Source of the DNA: DASZJY01 sp036260255
GTDB lineage: Bacteria; Actinomycetota; Acidimicrobiia; Acidimicrobiales; AC-14
Direction: 5' to 3'
Length of the DNA: 5,564 nucleotides
Assembly: GCA_036260255.1 (NCBI GenBank)
Contig: DATAAF010000063.1
Coordinates: 1-5,564 of the forward strand
A program made the translations under genes and the position numbers. Position 1 is the stretch's first letter, and each line of letters begins with the position of its first letter. This document shows positions 1-5,539 of this stretch, piece by piece. Under the pieces are notes generated by a model. It saw only the letters and a program-made list of their open reading frames with translations. It had not been told where the DNA came from and did no database searches.

Positions 1-417
<417 letters not shown>

Positions 418-437
<20 letters not shown>

Positions 438-1143
438 GCTCCCGGGCCCGGGCGAAGACGGCGTCGAACGCAGGCTCGCTGAGCTTGCCCGTGAACGTGT
501 TCTGCTGGCTGGGGTGAAACGAGTCGACCAGCACCCGGCCGTCGGGCAGCGAGTGCTGGGCCAGATGGGCGAACCGGGGGCGGGGGCGGAGCCCGTACAG
601 GCCGCCCGCCACCGCGTCGTGGGCGAACTGGCCCAGGGCGACGATCACCTCGGCCCGGTCGAGCAGGGCCAGCTCCCGCGCCAGGTACGGCAGGCACCGG
701 TCGCGCTCCTCGGGCGTCGGGCGGTTGGCCGGCGGCGCGCAGCGGACGGCGGCGGCCACCCAGGCGTCGGTGAGGCGGAGGCCGTCGTCGGCGTACTCGC
801 TCGTCGGCTGGTTGGCGAACCCGGCGCGCCACATTGCCCGGAACACCCAGTCACCGGACCGGTCCCCCGTGAAGATGCGCCCGGTGCGGTTGCCGCCGTG
901 GGCGGCGGGCGCCAGCCCCACGACGACGAGCCGGGCGGCGGGGTCCCCGAAGGCGGGAACCGGCCGGCCCCAGTACGACTCGTCCCTGAAGGCGGCCCGC
1001 TTCTCGGCCGCGACCTCCTCGCGCCACGCCACCAGGCGCGGGCAGGCCCGGCACGACACCACCTCCGCCCTCACCTTCTCCAGCGAATCCGTGCCGTCCC
1101 CTCCGACTCCGTATCTCCCGGCTGAGGGTAGGTTGGCGCCCAC
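418..1143 (-). CDS. udgB: Uracil-DNA glycosylase, family 5 (UdgB)
   Basis: Base-excision repair enzyme that cuts uracil (in characterised family members also some other deaminated bases) from DNA, leaving an abasic site. With the GTG at 1143 as residue 1, there are four cysteines placed as for the family's 4Fe-4S cluster: C31 and C34 (CRACPRL), C135 (VRCAPPANRPTP) and C150. Motif 1 is GLAPAAHG (76-83) followed by NRTGRIFTGD. Unlike family 4 it lacks the polar residue of GEAPG, the family-5 signature. Motif 2 is HPSQQN (210-215). The protein is 241 residues from GTG 1143. The conserved part begins only near DSLEKVRAEV (about residue 19), and a GTG at 1074 would give 218 residues, close to the usual core length, so the start is uncertain. 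Its start is two bases from the divergent phosphatase start and its 3' end overlaps the TauE/SafE gene. The family is certain; the exact start is not. Confidence 0.92.
1125..1134. promoter_or_regulatory. Possible overlapping divergent -10 elements
   Basis: The plus strand reads TAGGTT at 1129-1134 and the minus strand reads TACCCT at 1130-1125. Both fit the actinobacterial TANNNT -10 pattern and they share the same TA pair. The plus-strand box would start a transcript about five bases before the ATG at 1146, nearly leaderless, which fits the lack of a Shine-Dalgarno sequence there. The minus-strand box would start a transcript near 1118, downstream of the GTG at 1143, so it would require the internal udgB start. 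No convincing -35 is visible for either. This is inference from short motifs. Confidence 0.3.
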
Positions 1144-1145
1144 CG

Positions 1146-1790
1146 ATGCCCCGCACCAAGGCGCGCCCGCGCCCGACCCTCGTCCTGTTCGTGCGTCACG
1201 GCCACACCCCCACGACGGGCAAGCTCCTCCCCGGTCGAGCGGCCGGCCTCCACCTGTCCGACGACGGGCTCGCCCAGGCGCGGGCGGTGGCCGAGCGCAT
1301 CGCCGCCCTGCCCTCGATCGACGCGGTGTACTCGTCGCCGTTGGAGCGGACGCGGGAGACGGCGGCCGCCATCGCCGCCGCCCGCGGCCTCAAGGTGAAG
1401 ACGGAGCGGGGCCTGCTCGAGGCGGACATCGGGGAGTGGACCGGGCGTGACCTCAAAGCGGTGCGCCGGATCCCCGAGTGGAAGGCGGTGCAACGACACC
1501 CCAGCGGGTTCCGGTTCCCGGGCGGGGAGAGCTTCCTCGAGATGCAGAGCCGCATGGTCGACACCGTCGACCGCCTGCGAGCCGCCCACCCCGGGGCCAC
1601 CATCGTCGCCGTCTCCCACGCCGATCCCATCAAGGCGGCGATGGCCCACGCCCTCGGCACCCACCTCGACCTCTTTCAGCGGTTCGCCATCTCACCGTGC
1701 TCGGTCAGCGCGGTCGCCTACGGCGACGGTGGACCGATGGTGCTGACCGTGAACTCGGTGGACGACCTCCGCGCTCTCAAGCCCGCATGA
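1146..1790 (+). CDS. Histidine phosphatase, MSMEG_4193-type putative phosphomutase
   Basis: A 214-residue cytoplasmic member of the histidine phosphatase (phosphoglycerate mutase-like) superfamily, which works through a phosphohistidine intermediate. The catalytic RHG motif is R17-H18-G19, followed by HTPTTG. SSPLERTRETA (63-73) supplies the second phosphate-binding arginine (R68). E92 in LLEADIGEWTG is the likely acid, and SHADPIKAAM (157-166) carries the second histidine H158. The last motif and the neighbours place it in the actinobacterial MSMEG_4193 subfamily, named a probable phosphomutase but with no established substrate. The ATG at 1146 is the only sensible start before RHG. No Shine-Dalgarno sequence is well placed, so initiation may be leaderless. 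It is the first gene of a four-gene run, and the DUF3090 gene follows after 19 bases. Confidence 0.9.
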   Translation: MPRTKARPRPTLVLFVRHGHTPTTGKLLPGRAAGLHLSDDGLAQARAVAERIAALPSIDAVYSSPLERTRETAAAIAAARGLKVKTERGLLEADIGEWTGRDLKAVRRIPEWKAVQRHPSGFRFPGGESFLEMQSRMVDTVDRLRAAHPGATIVAVSHADPIKAAMAHALGTHLDLFQRFAISPCSVSAVAYGDGGPMVLTVNSVDDLRALKPA

Positions 1791-1809
1791 CCGACGCGCG
1801 GCGGCGACC

Positions 1810-2304
1810 GTGAGCTCATCGTTCGAGATGCCCGAGCTCGACGTCCTCACGACTGGCACCGAGGGCCCGCCGGGGCGGCGCGTCTTCTACCTGCAGGCCC
1901 GCCGGGGCGACCAGGTCGTCACCCTGCGCCTGGAGAAGACCCAGGTGGCCGCTCTGGTCACCTACCTGTCGGCGCTGCTGGCCGACCTGCCGCCACCCGG
2001 GGACCTGCCCACCGACCTCGACCTGGTCGAGCCGCTGGTGCCCGAGTGGGTGGTCGGATCGCTGGGCGTCTCCTACGACGAGGAAGGGGACCGCATCATG
2101 CTGGTGGCGGAGGAGCTCGTGGACGAGGGCGAGGAAGCGGCCCACGCCCGCTTCACCGCCACCCGCGAGCAGATCGCCGCCCTGTCCCGCCACGGCGCCG
2201 CGGTGGTCGAGGCCGGGCGCCCGCCGTGCCCGCTGTGCGGGCAGCCCCTCGACCCCGAAGGACACATGTGCGTCCGGCTGAACGGACATCGCCAGATCCA
2301 CTGA
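1810..2304 (+). CDS. DUF3090 family protein
   Basis: A 164-residue protein of the DUF3090 family, the second member of the actinobacterial trio with MSMEG_4193-type phosphatases and SCO1664-type proteins. The biochemical function is unknown. The N-terminal part has the family pattern of a short acidic lead, then GPPGRRVFYLQARRGDQ (19-35) and a helix starting LEKTQVAAL (41-49). The C-terminus holds a putative metal site: C140-P-L-C143, then H152-M-C154 and NGH ending at H160, with spacing like a small zinc ribbon. No signal peptide or membrane segment is seen. The GTG at 1810 keeps the family's FEMPELDVLTTGT lead in the protein, but no clear Shine-Dalgarno sequence precedes it. The stop of an eight-codon open frame starting at 1787 overlaps this start. 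The last 37 bases also encode the beginning of the next gene. Confidence 0.88.
   Translation: MSSSFEMPELDVLTTGTEGPPGRRVFYLQARRGDQVVTLRLEKTQVAALVTYLSALLADLPPPGDLPTDLDLVEPLVPEWVVGSLGVSYDEEGDRIMLVAEELVDEGEEAAHARFTATREQIAALSRHGAAVVEAGRPPCPLCGQPLDPEGHMCVRLNGHRQIH
2258..2270 (+). promoter_or_regulatory. Shine-Dalgarno and GTG start of the SCO1664-type gene
   Basis: AAGGA at 2258-2262 lies five bases before a GTG at 2268-2270. That GTG is in frame with the SCO1664-type protein. The site is inside the DUF3090 coding sequence, within its codons for the DPEGHMC motif. It decides the start, because the frame stays open upstream to about 2046 while family similarity begins only about a dozen residues after this GTG. 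Confidence 0.6.
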
Positions 2305-2984
2305 CGCTCCTCGGCGCCGGCCGGATCGAGGTGAAGGGCCGGCTGCCGTGGAGCTCGAACGGGACGTTCCTCGTGCAGCTGTGCCTCGACGGGACCTCCG
2401 CCCTGGCCGTCTACAAGCCCCTCCGGGGCGAGCGGCCGCTGTGGGACTACCCGAGCGGGCTGTACCGGCGGGAGGTGGCGGCGTACGTGGTCTCCGAGGC
2501 CCTCGGGTGGGGGCTCGTGCCGGAGACGGTGACGCGCGAGGACGGTCCGCTGGGACCGGGGTCGCTCCAGCGGTTCGTCGACGCCGACTTCTCCGAGCAC
2601 TACTTCACGCTGCTCGAGCGCCCCGAGCACCACGAGGCGCTCAAGGCGATCTGCACCTTCGACCTCCTCATCAACAACGGTGACCGCAAGAGCGGGCACT
2701 GCCTGCTCGGCCCCGACGGCCGGATATGGGGCATCGACCACGGCTTGTCGTTCCACACCGACCCCAAGCTGCGGACGGTGATCTGGGACTTCGCCGGACA
2801 GACCGTCCCGCCGGCCCGCCTCGACGCGGTGGCCCGTCTGGCGGTCGCCCCGCCCGCCGAGCTCGCCGGCCTCGTCGACGACGAGGAGATCGAGGCCCTG
2901 GTCGCCCGGGCCTCGGCGATCGTCCGCCACCCCGTCTTCCCCAAGGTGCGCTCGTCCCGGGCGTACCCGTGGCCCCTCGTGTGA
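2268..2984 (+). CDS. SCO1664-family protein, PI3/4-kinase-like fold
   Basis: A 238-residue protein of the SCO1664 family, third member of the trio. The family is mainly actinobacterial and some members show distant similarity to phosphatidylinositol 3-/4-kinases; the substrate is unknown. Kinase-like marks appear in order: VYKPLRGERPLWDYP with a candidate ATP lysine K50; a candidate partner glutamate E69 in RREVAAY; a catalytic-loop-like LLINNGDRKSGH with D139, R140 and H144; and IDHGLSFH, with D157-H158-G159 in the place of the metal-binding DFG. WDFAG lies further on. The assignment of individual residues is inference. The GTG at 2268 is chosen for its Shine-Dalgarno sequence and because upstream sequence in this frame is arginine- and glycine-rich shadow of DUF3090. 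It overlaps DUF3090 by 37 bases, and its stop overlaps the next start in a GTGA, so translation of the run is probably coupled. Confidence 0.88.
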   Translation: MRPAERTSPDPLTLLGAGRIEVKGRLPWSSNGTFLVQLCLDGTSALAVYKPLRGERPLWDYPSGLYRREVAAYVVSEALGWGLVPETVTREDGPLGPGSLQRFVDADFSEHYFTLLERPEHHEALKAICTFDLLINNGDRKSGHCLLGPDGRIWGIDHGLSFHTDPKLRTVIWDFAGQTVPPARLDAVARLAVAPPAELAGLVDDEEIEALVARASAIVRHPVFPKVRSSRAYPWPLV

Positions 2985-4003
2985 GACGCGACCGCATCGG
3001 CGAGCTCATCGAGGGTGGCGACCTCGACGACCTCGTGCGCCACGTCGACAAACTCTGCTTCGAGGAGGACTGGGACGGGCTGGTCGAGCTCCGCGACCGC
3101 TCCCGCAAGGCCCTCGAGCGCGGGCGCCAGCTCTGGCCGGTGGCCAGCCTGGCCGAGTACCGCCTCGCTCTCGAGGCGCCGGGGCCCTGGGCGGCCGCGG
3201 TGGTGGTCCCCGGAGCCGGGCGCTTCGCCCTCGGACCGCTACCCGAGGTGGCGGCCCAGGGCCACGCCTGGGCCGAGCTCGCTCCCCACCTGCCCCGCAC
3301 GCCGGAGGCCACGTTCGTCGCCCACGAGCGGGTGGTGCGGGGAGAGGACCTGACCGGCGACCGGCGCTTCGACCGGACCGCCCTCGAGCTGCCGCTGCGG
3401 CTCGAGCGGTGGGAGCCGGCGTACCCCCTCGCCGTCTACCGGGCCGACGAGGTCCAGTTCCCGGAGCACCCGTCGGCGACCGGGGTGGAGGTGGCGGGCG
3501 CACCAGTCGTCGAGCTGCCGGCGCCGGTTGAGGAGGTGGAGGAGCCCGACGCGTGCACCGCCCTGGTCGAGCTGGCCGGAGCGTGGACGACGGAGTCCAA
3601 CGGACGGGCCCGGGCGGTGGCGGTCGCCGGCAGCGCCCTCGCCGCCGTCGCCACGCTGGGGGCGACCGCCGCCGGGCCATCGGCCCCCGTGCGGCTGGCA
3701 CCCGTTCCGGTCCAGGACGCTCTCGCCGCCATGGCCTGGACGGCGGCCAGCGGAGGCGCCCACGGCCGCCGGCGAGGGATGGCCGCCGGCCGCTTCGGCG
3801 CCTGGTGGGCGGCGACCGCCCTCACCCTCGGGTTGGACCGCTGGCCGCCCCCTGCGCCCGCGTTGGGCGAGGCGGTCGGCGCACTCCGCTGGTACCGCTG
3901 GCGGCCGGCGAGCGGGGCACCGGCGGGCTGGTCCCTCCGCTTGGCCGTCGAGGATGCCGTCGCCGGCCGGGCGTGGGCGGTGGAGGCCGTCGACACGACC
4001 TGA
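2981..4003 (+). CDS. Unrecognised 340-residue protein, fourth gene of the trio operon
   Basis: I do not recognise this protein. The GTG at 2981 overlaps the preceding TGA by four bases (GTGA), which supports both the start and coupled translation. The frame is open upstream, but that sequence is shadow of the SCO1664-type gene. Residues 1-65 look helical and charged (IGELIEGGDLDDLVRHVD, then FEEDWDGLVELRDRSRKAL). Residues 66-160 look mixed and include PGAGRFALGPLPEVAAQGHAW and a tryptophan-containing LRLERWEP. An acidic, proline-rich linker at about 176-190 (ELPAPVEEVEEPD) separates a C-terminal part of about 150 residues, rich in alanine, tryptophan and glycine, with a basic patch H261-GRRR and two helices, ALAAMAWTAASG and GRFGAWWAATAL. 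Only two cysteines (C26, C192) are present. There is no signal peptide; the alanine-rich stretch 210-231 is a weak membrane candidate at most. Its place suggests it works with the trio, but no function is assigned. Confidence 0.8.
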   Translation: MRRDRIGELIEGGDLDDLVRHVDKLCFEEDWDGLVELRDRSRKALERGRQLWPVASLAEYRLALEAPGPWAAAVVVPGAGRFALGPLPEVAAQGHAWAELAPHLPRTPEATFVAHERVVRGEDLTGDRRFDRTALELPLRLERWEPAYPLAVYRADEVQFPEHPSATGVEVAGAPVVELPAPVEEVEEPDACTALVELAGAWTTESNGRARAVAVAGSALAAVATLGATAAGPSAPVRLAPVPVQDALAAMAWTAASGGAHGRRRGMAAGRFGAWWAATALTLGLDRWPPPAPALGEAVGALRWYRWRPASGAPAGWSLRLAVEDAVAGRAWAVEAVDTT

Positions 4004-4024
4004 CCCTCCCACGCGGTTGGAGGG
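4004..4024. terminator. Short GC-rich hairpin between convergent genes
   Basis: CCCTCC (4004-4009) and GGAGGG (4019-4024) form a perfect 6-bp stem around a 9-base loop. The hairpin starts immediately after the stop codon of the 340-residue protein and lies ten bases past the stop of the small minus-strand gene, so it could end transcripts from both sides. No T-run follows on either strand, so it is a weak or factor-assisted terminator at best. Confidence 0.45.
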
Positions 4025-4033
4025 GGCGGTGTG

Positions 4034-4189
4034 TCAGCGCCGGCGGCGGCCGAGCCGGTAGCCGAAGCCGAGGATGGCCAGGACGGCCAGAAGGATGCCG
4101 ACGAAGAGGAGCCACAGGACGGTTTTCACCAGCGCGCCGATGACCCCGAGGACCAGCGCGATCACGAGCAGGGCGACGAGCGCGGGCAT
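4034..4189 (-). CDS. Small hydrophobic membrane protein (51 residues)
   Basis: A 51-residue open frame from ATG (4189-4187) to TGA (4036-4034). It begins MPALVALLVIALVLGVIGAL, has a short break VKTVLW at 21-26, and continues with a second hydrophobic stretch LLFVGILLAVLAILGFGY (27-44) before ending in RLGRRRR. It therefore looks like two short membrane segments or one long hairpin, with the arginine-rich tail expected on the cytoplasmic side by the positive-inside rule. A GAGGG Shine-Dalgarno sequence lies four bases before the ATG. It is convergent with the 340-residue gene and divergent from the anti-sigma gene. Small hydrophobic proteins of this type are widespread in Actinobacteria, but I cannot name a function. 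Its composition is what persuades me: a random frame in this DNA would be rich in arginine and proline, not leucine, valine and isoleucine. Confidence 0.75.
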   Translation of the reverse strand: MPALVALLVIALVLGVIGALVKTVLWLLFVGILLAVLAILGFGYRLGRRRR

Positions 4190-4257
4190 CCGCCCTCGAC
4201 CCTACCTGCCGCCCGGCGACCCGCCTCGGTTGCGCCCTTCGATCCGGCGCCAGCCAG

Positions 4258-4263
4258 TACGGT
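4258..4263 (+). promoter_or_regulatory. Candidate -10 element for the anti-sigma/sigma operon
   Basis: TACGGT fits the TANNNT pattern and would place a transcript start near 4270, upstream of the GGAGG Shine-Dalgarno sequence at 4279-4283. No good -35 at the usual spacing is visible. The 103-base gap between the divergent starts at 4189 and 4293 must hold the promoters of both genes; nothing else stands out in it. Confidence 0.25.
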
Positions 4264-4292
4264 CGGGGTGACGGCCGAGGAGGACGCCACAG

Positions 4293-4670
4293 GTGACGGA
4301 GGGAGAGGTCCGGCTGGAGGTGCCGGCATCGCCGGAGTTCCTCCGCGTGGCGCGCATGATGGCCGCCGGCGTGGCGAGCCGCCTGGGGTTCACCCTCGAG
4401 GAGGTGGACGACCTCCGCATCGCGATCGACGAGCTGTGCTTCTGCCTCGTCGGCCGCAACGGCCGTCCCGGCACCGTGTCGCTCCGGTACCTGATGAGCG
4501 ACGAAGGCCTGGCCGTCGAGGGCACCGGGCGGTTCGCCGACCGGGCGGGCGAGGAGCCGCGGCTGTCGCCGATGTCCCTGCAGATCCTGCAGGCGGTCAC
4601 CGACGACTGCAACGTCGAGGTGGGCGCCGACGGGCCGACCTTCCGACTGTTCAAGCGCCGGTTGGTGTGA
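4293..4670 (+). CDS. RsbW/SpoIIAB-like anti-sigma factor (GHKL ATPase fold)
   Basis: A 125-residue protein that looks like the HATPase_c_2 anti-sigma/serine-kinase family. Such proteins bind a group 3 sigma factor and release it when an antagonist protein is bound instead. The N-terminal strand VRLEVPASPEFLRVARMMAAGVA and the helix EEVDDLRIAIDEL (36-48) match the family start and N-box helix, with E47 at the catalytic glutamate position. The end, DDCNVEVGADGPTFRLFKRRL, matches the last strands. Two things are odd: C51 stands where the Mg-binding asparagine is expected, and the glycine-rich boxes are reduced to EGTGRF (76-81) and SPMSLQIL (92-99). ATP binding or kinase activity may therefore be weak or lost. 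The GTG at 4293 is preceded by GGAGG at nine bases. The sigma gene follows directly, which supports the role. The family call is fairly firm; the mechanism is inferred. Confidence 0.78.
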   Translation: MTEGEVRLEVPASPEFLRVARMMAAGVASRLGFTLEEVDDLRIAIDELCFCLVGRNGRPGTVSLRYLMSDEGLAVEGTGRFADRAGEEPRLSPMSLQILQAVTDDCNVEVGADGPTFRLFKRRLV

Positions 4671-4675
4671 CGTCC

Positions 4676-5428
4676 ATGGCCTTCGACGCCCAGGAACGCG
4701 ACGACCTCCGTCGCAAGTTCCGTGAGTACGCCGAGACGAAGGACCCCGAGCTCCGCGAGGAGCTGGTCACCGCCCACATCGGCCTGGCCGAGTACCTGGC
4801 CCGGAGGTTCACCAACCGGGGGGAGCCGCTCGACGACCTCGTGCAGGTCGCCTCGCTCGGGCTCCTCAAGGCGGTCGACCGCTTCGACCCCGAGCGAGGC
4901 CTGGAGTTCTCGACCTACGCCACCCCGACGATCGTCGGCGAGCTCAAGCGCCACTTCCGCGACAAGGGGTGGGCCGTCCGGGTCCCCCGCCGGGTGCAGG
5001 AGCTGCACCTGCGCCTGGCGACGGTCGTGAGCACGCTCTCCCAGGAGCTCGGGCGCTCTCCGACGATCGGCGAGATCGCCCAGGCGGCCAGCGTCTCCGA
5101 GGAGGACGTGCTGGAGGCGATCGAGGCCGGCCACGCCTACCGCTTCACGTCGCTCGACGCGCCGAGCGGCGCCGACGAGGAGGGCACCCTGGCGTCCCAG
5201 CTCGGCGGTGACGACCAGGCCCTCGTGGACAGCGAGCACCGGGTCGCCCTCTCGCCCCTCATCGCCCGCTTCCCGCCGCGGGAGCGCACGATCCTGCACC
5301 TGCGCTTCTTCGAGGGGCTCACCCAGTCGGAGATCGCCAGCCGCCTCGGGATCAGCCAGATGCACGTCTCACGGCTCCTGGCGCGCAGCCTCGCACAGCT
5401 ACGGGCGTCGGCCAACAGCGACGCCTGA
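4676..5428 (+). CDS. RNA polymerase sigma factor, SigB/SigF/SigG family
   Basis: A 250-residue group 3 sigma-70 factor that directs RNA polymerase to alternative promoters, typically for stress or developmental genes. Region 2 covers about residues 30-100, with DDLVQVASLGLLKAVDRFDP (53-72), then FSTYATPTIVGELKRHFRDK and the subfamily mark GWAVRVPRRVQEL (98-110). Region 3 runs to about 165, including SPTIGEIAQAASVSEEDV. Region 4 contains FPPRERTILHLRFFEGLTQS and the helix-turn-helix IASRLGISQMHVSRLLARSL. There is no N-terminal extension or region 1.1, as usual for this group. The ATG at 4676 lies five bases after the anti-sigma stop. A GTG at 4667, which overlaps that stop as GTGA, would add three residues and is an equally plausible coupled start. 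The frame stays open far upstream, but that part is shadow of the anti-sigma gene. A strong terminator follows at 5465. Confidence 0.93.
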   Translation: MAFDAQERDDLRRKFREYAETKDPELREELVTAHIGLAEYLARRFTNRGEPLDDLVQVASLGLLKAVDRFDPERGLEFSTYATPTIVGELKRHFRDKGWAVRVPRRVQELHLRLATVVSTLSQELGRSPTIGEIAQAASVSEEDVLEAIEAGHAYRFTSLDAPSGADEEGTLASQLGGDDQALVDSEHRVALSPLIARFPPRERTILHLRFFEGLTQSEIASRLGISQMHVSRLLARSLAQLRASANSDA

Positions 5429-5435
5429 CACGCTC

Positions 5436-5453
5436 CTACGCTCGCTACGCTCG
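5436..5453 (+). repeat. Tandem 9-base repeat downstream of the sigma gene
   Basis: CTACGCTCG occurs twice in a row (5436-5444 and 5445-5453), preceded by a partial copy ACGCTC at 5430-5435. A variant of its core, CTCGCTRCGCTC, recurs at 5515-5526 with one change from 5441-5452. It lies between the sigma stop codon and the terminator. Confidence 0.75.
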
Positions 5454-5472
5454 CGGGAACTGCGACGTCGCC
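5448..5472 (+). repeat. 25-base direct repeat, copy 1
   Basis: This stretch matches 5540-5564 at 23 of 25 positions. The identical parts are CGCTCGC at the left and G-AACTGCGACGTCGCC at the right; the differences are in the three-base middle. Its right end enters the left arm of the terminator stem. Confidence 0.8.
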
Positions 5473-5495
5473 GCCTTCGGCGGCGGCGTTTCTTT
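5465..5495 (+). terminator. Intrinsic terminator of the sigma operon
   Basis: An 11-bp stem pairs 5465-5475 with 5479-5489 (one G-T pair at 5468/5486) around a TTC loop. The core is GCCGCC-TTC-GGCGGC. TTTCTTT follows at 5489-5495. The stem starts 37 bases after the sigma stop codon. This is the clearest terminator in the window. Confidence 0.85.
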
Positions 5496-5500
5496 CCGTT

Positions 5501-5539
5501 CCGACCGGGCAGGTCTCGCTGCGCTCAACGCCCGGTCGG
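5501..5539. repeat. 10-bp perfect inverted repeat
   Basis: CCGACCGGGC (5501-5510) is the exact reverse complement of GCCCGGTCGG (5530-5539), with a 19-base loop that contains the CTCGCTGCGCTC motif. It has no T-run on either side, so it is not an obvious intrinsic terminator. It follows directly after the sigma terminator. Confidence 0.75.

Noticed and set aside
2046..2267. N-terminal extension of the SCO1664-type frame from 2046
   Set aside because: It is an Arg/Gly/Pro-rich shadow of the DUF3090 coding sequence. The GTG at 2268 has a proper Shine-Dalgarno sequence and gives the expected family length.
1816..2930. Long minus-strand open frames opposite the DUF3090 and SCO1664-type genes
   Set aside because: No recognisable domains, and the opposite strand has family motifs throughout; they follow the codon-position GC pattern of the real genes.
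2726..2980. N-terminal extension of the 340-residue protein from 2726
   Set aside because: It overlaps conserved kinase-like motifs of the preceding gene in another frame and has shadow composition; the GTGA overlap at 2981 is a better start.
3822..4143. Frames on both strands spanning the end of the 340-residue gene and the small membrane gene
   Set aside because: Arg/Pro/Gly-rich translations without structure; they cross the hairpin and two real stop codons.
4199..4204. TAGGGT on the minus strand as a -10 for the small membrane gene
   Set aside because: A start about seven bases downstream would fall after the GAGGG Shine-Dalgarno sequence at 4197-4193, removing it from the transcript.
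4190..4292. A SigF-type autoregulatory promoter (GTTT with GGGTA) upstream of the anti-sigma gene
   Set aside because: I looked for the group 3 sigma consensus and found no pair of elements at acceptable spacing.
4031..4675. Long upstream extension of the sigma factor frame, opening at 4031
   Set aside because: The extension overlaps the anti-sigma gene in another frame, is full of low-complexity Asp/Glu and Arg/Pro/Gly runs, and the sigma family begins near the ATG at 4676.
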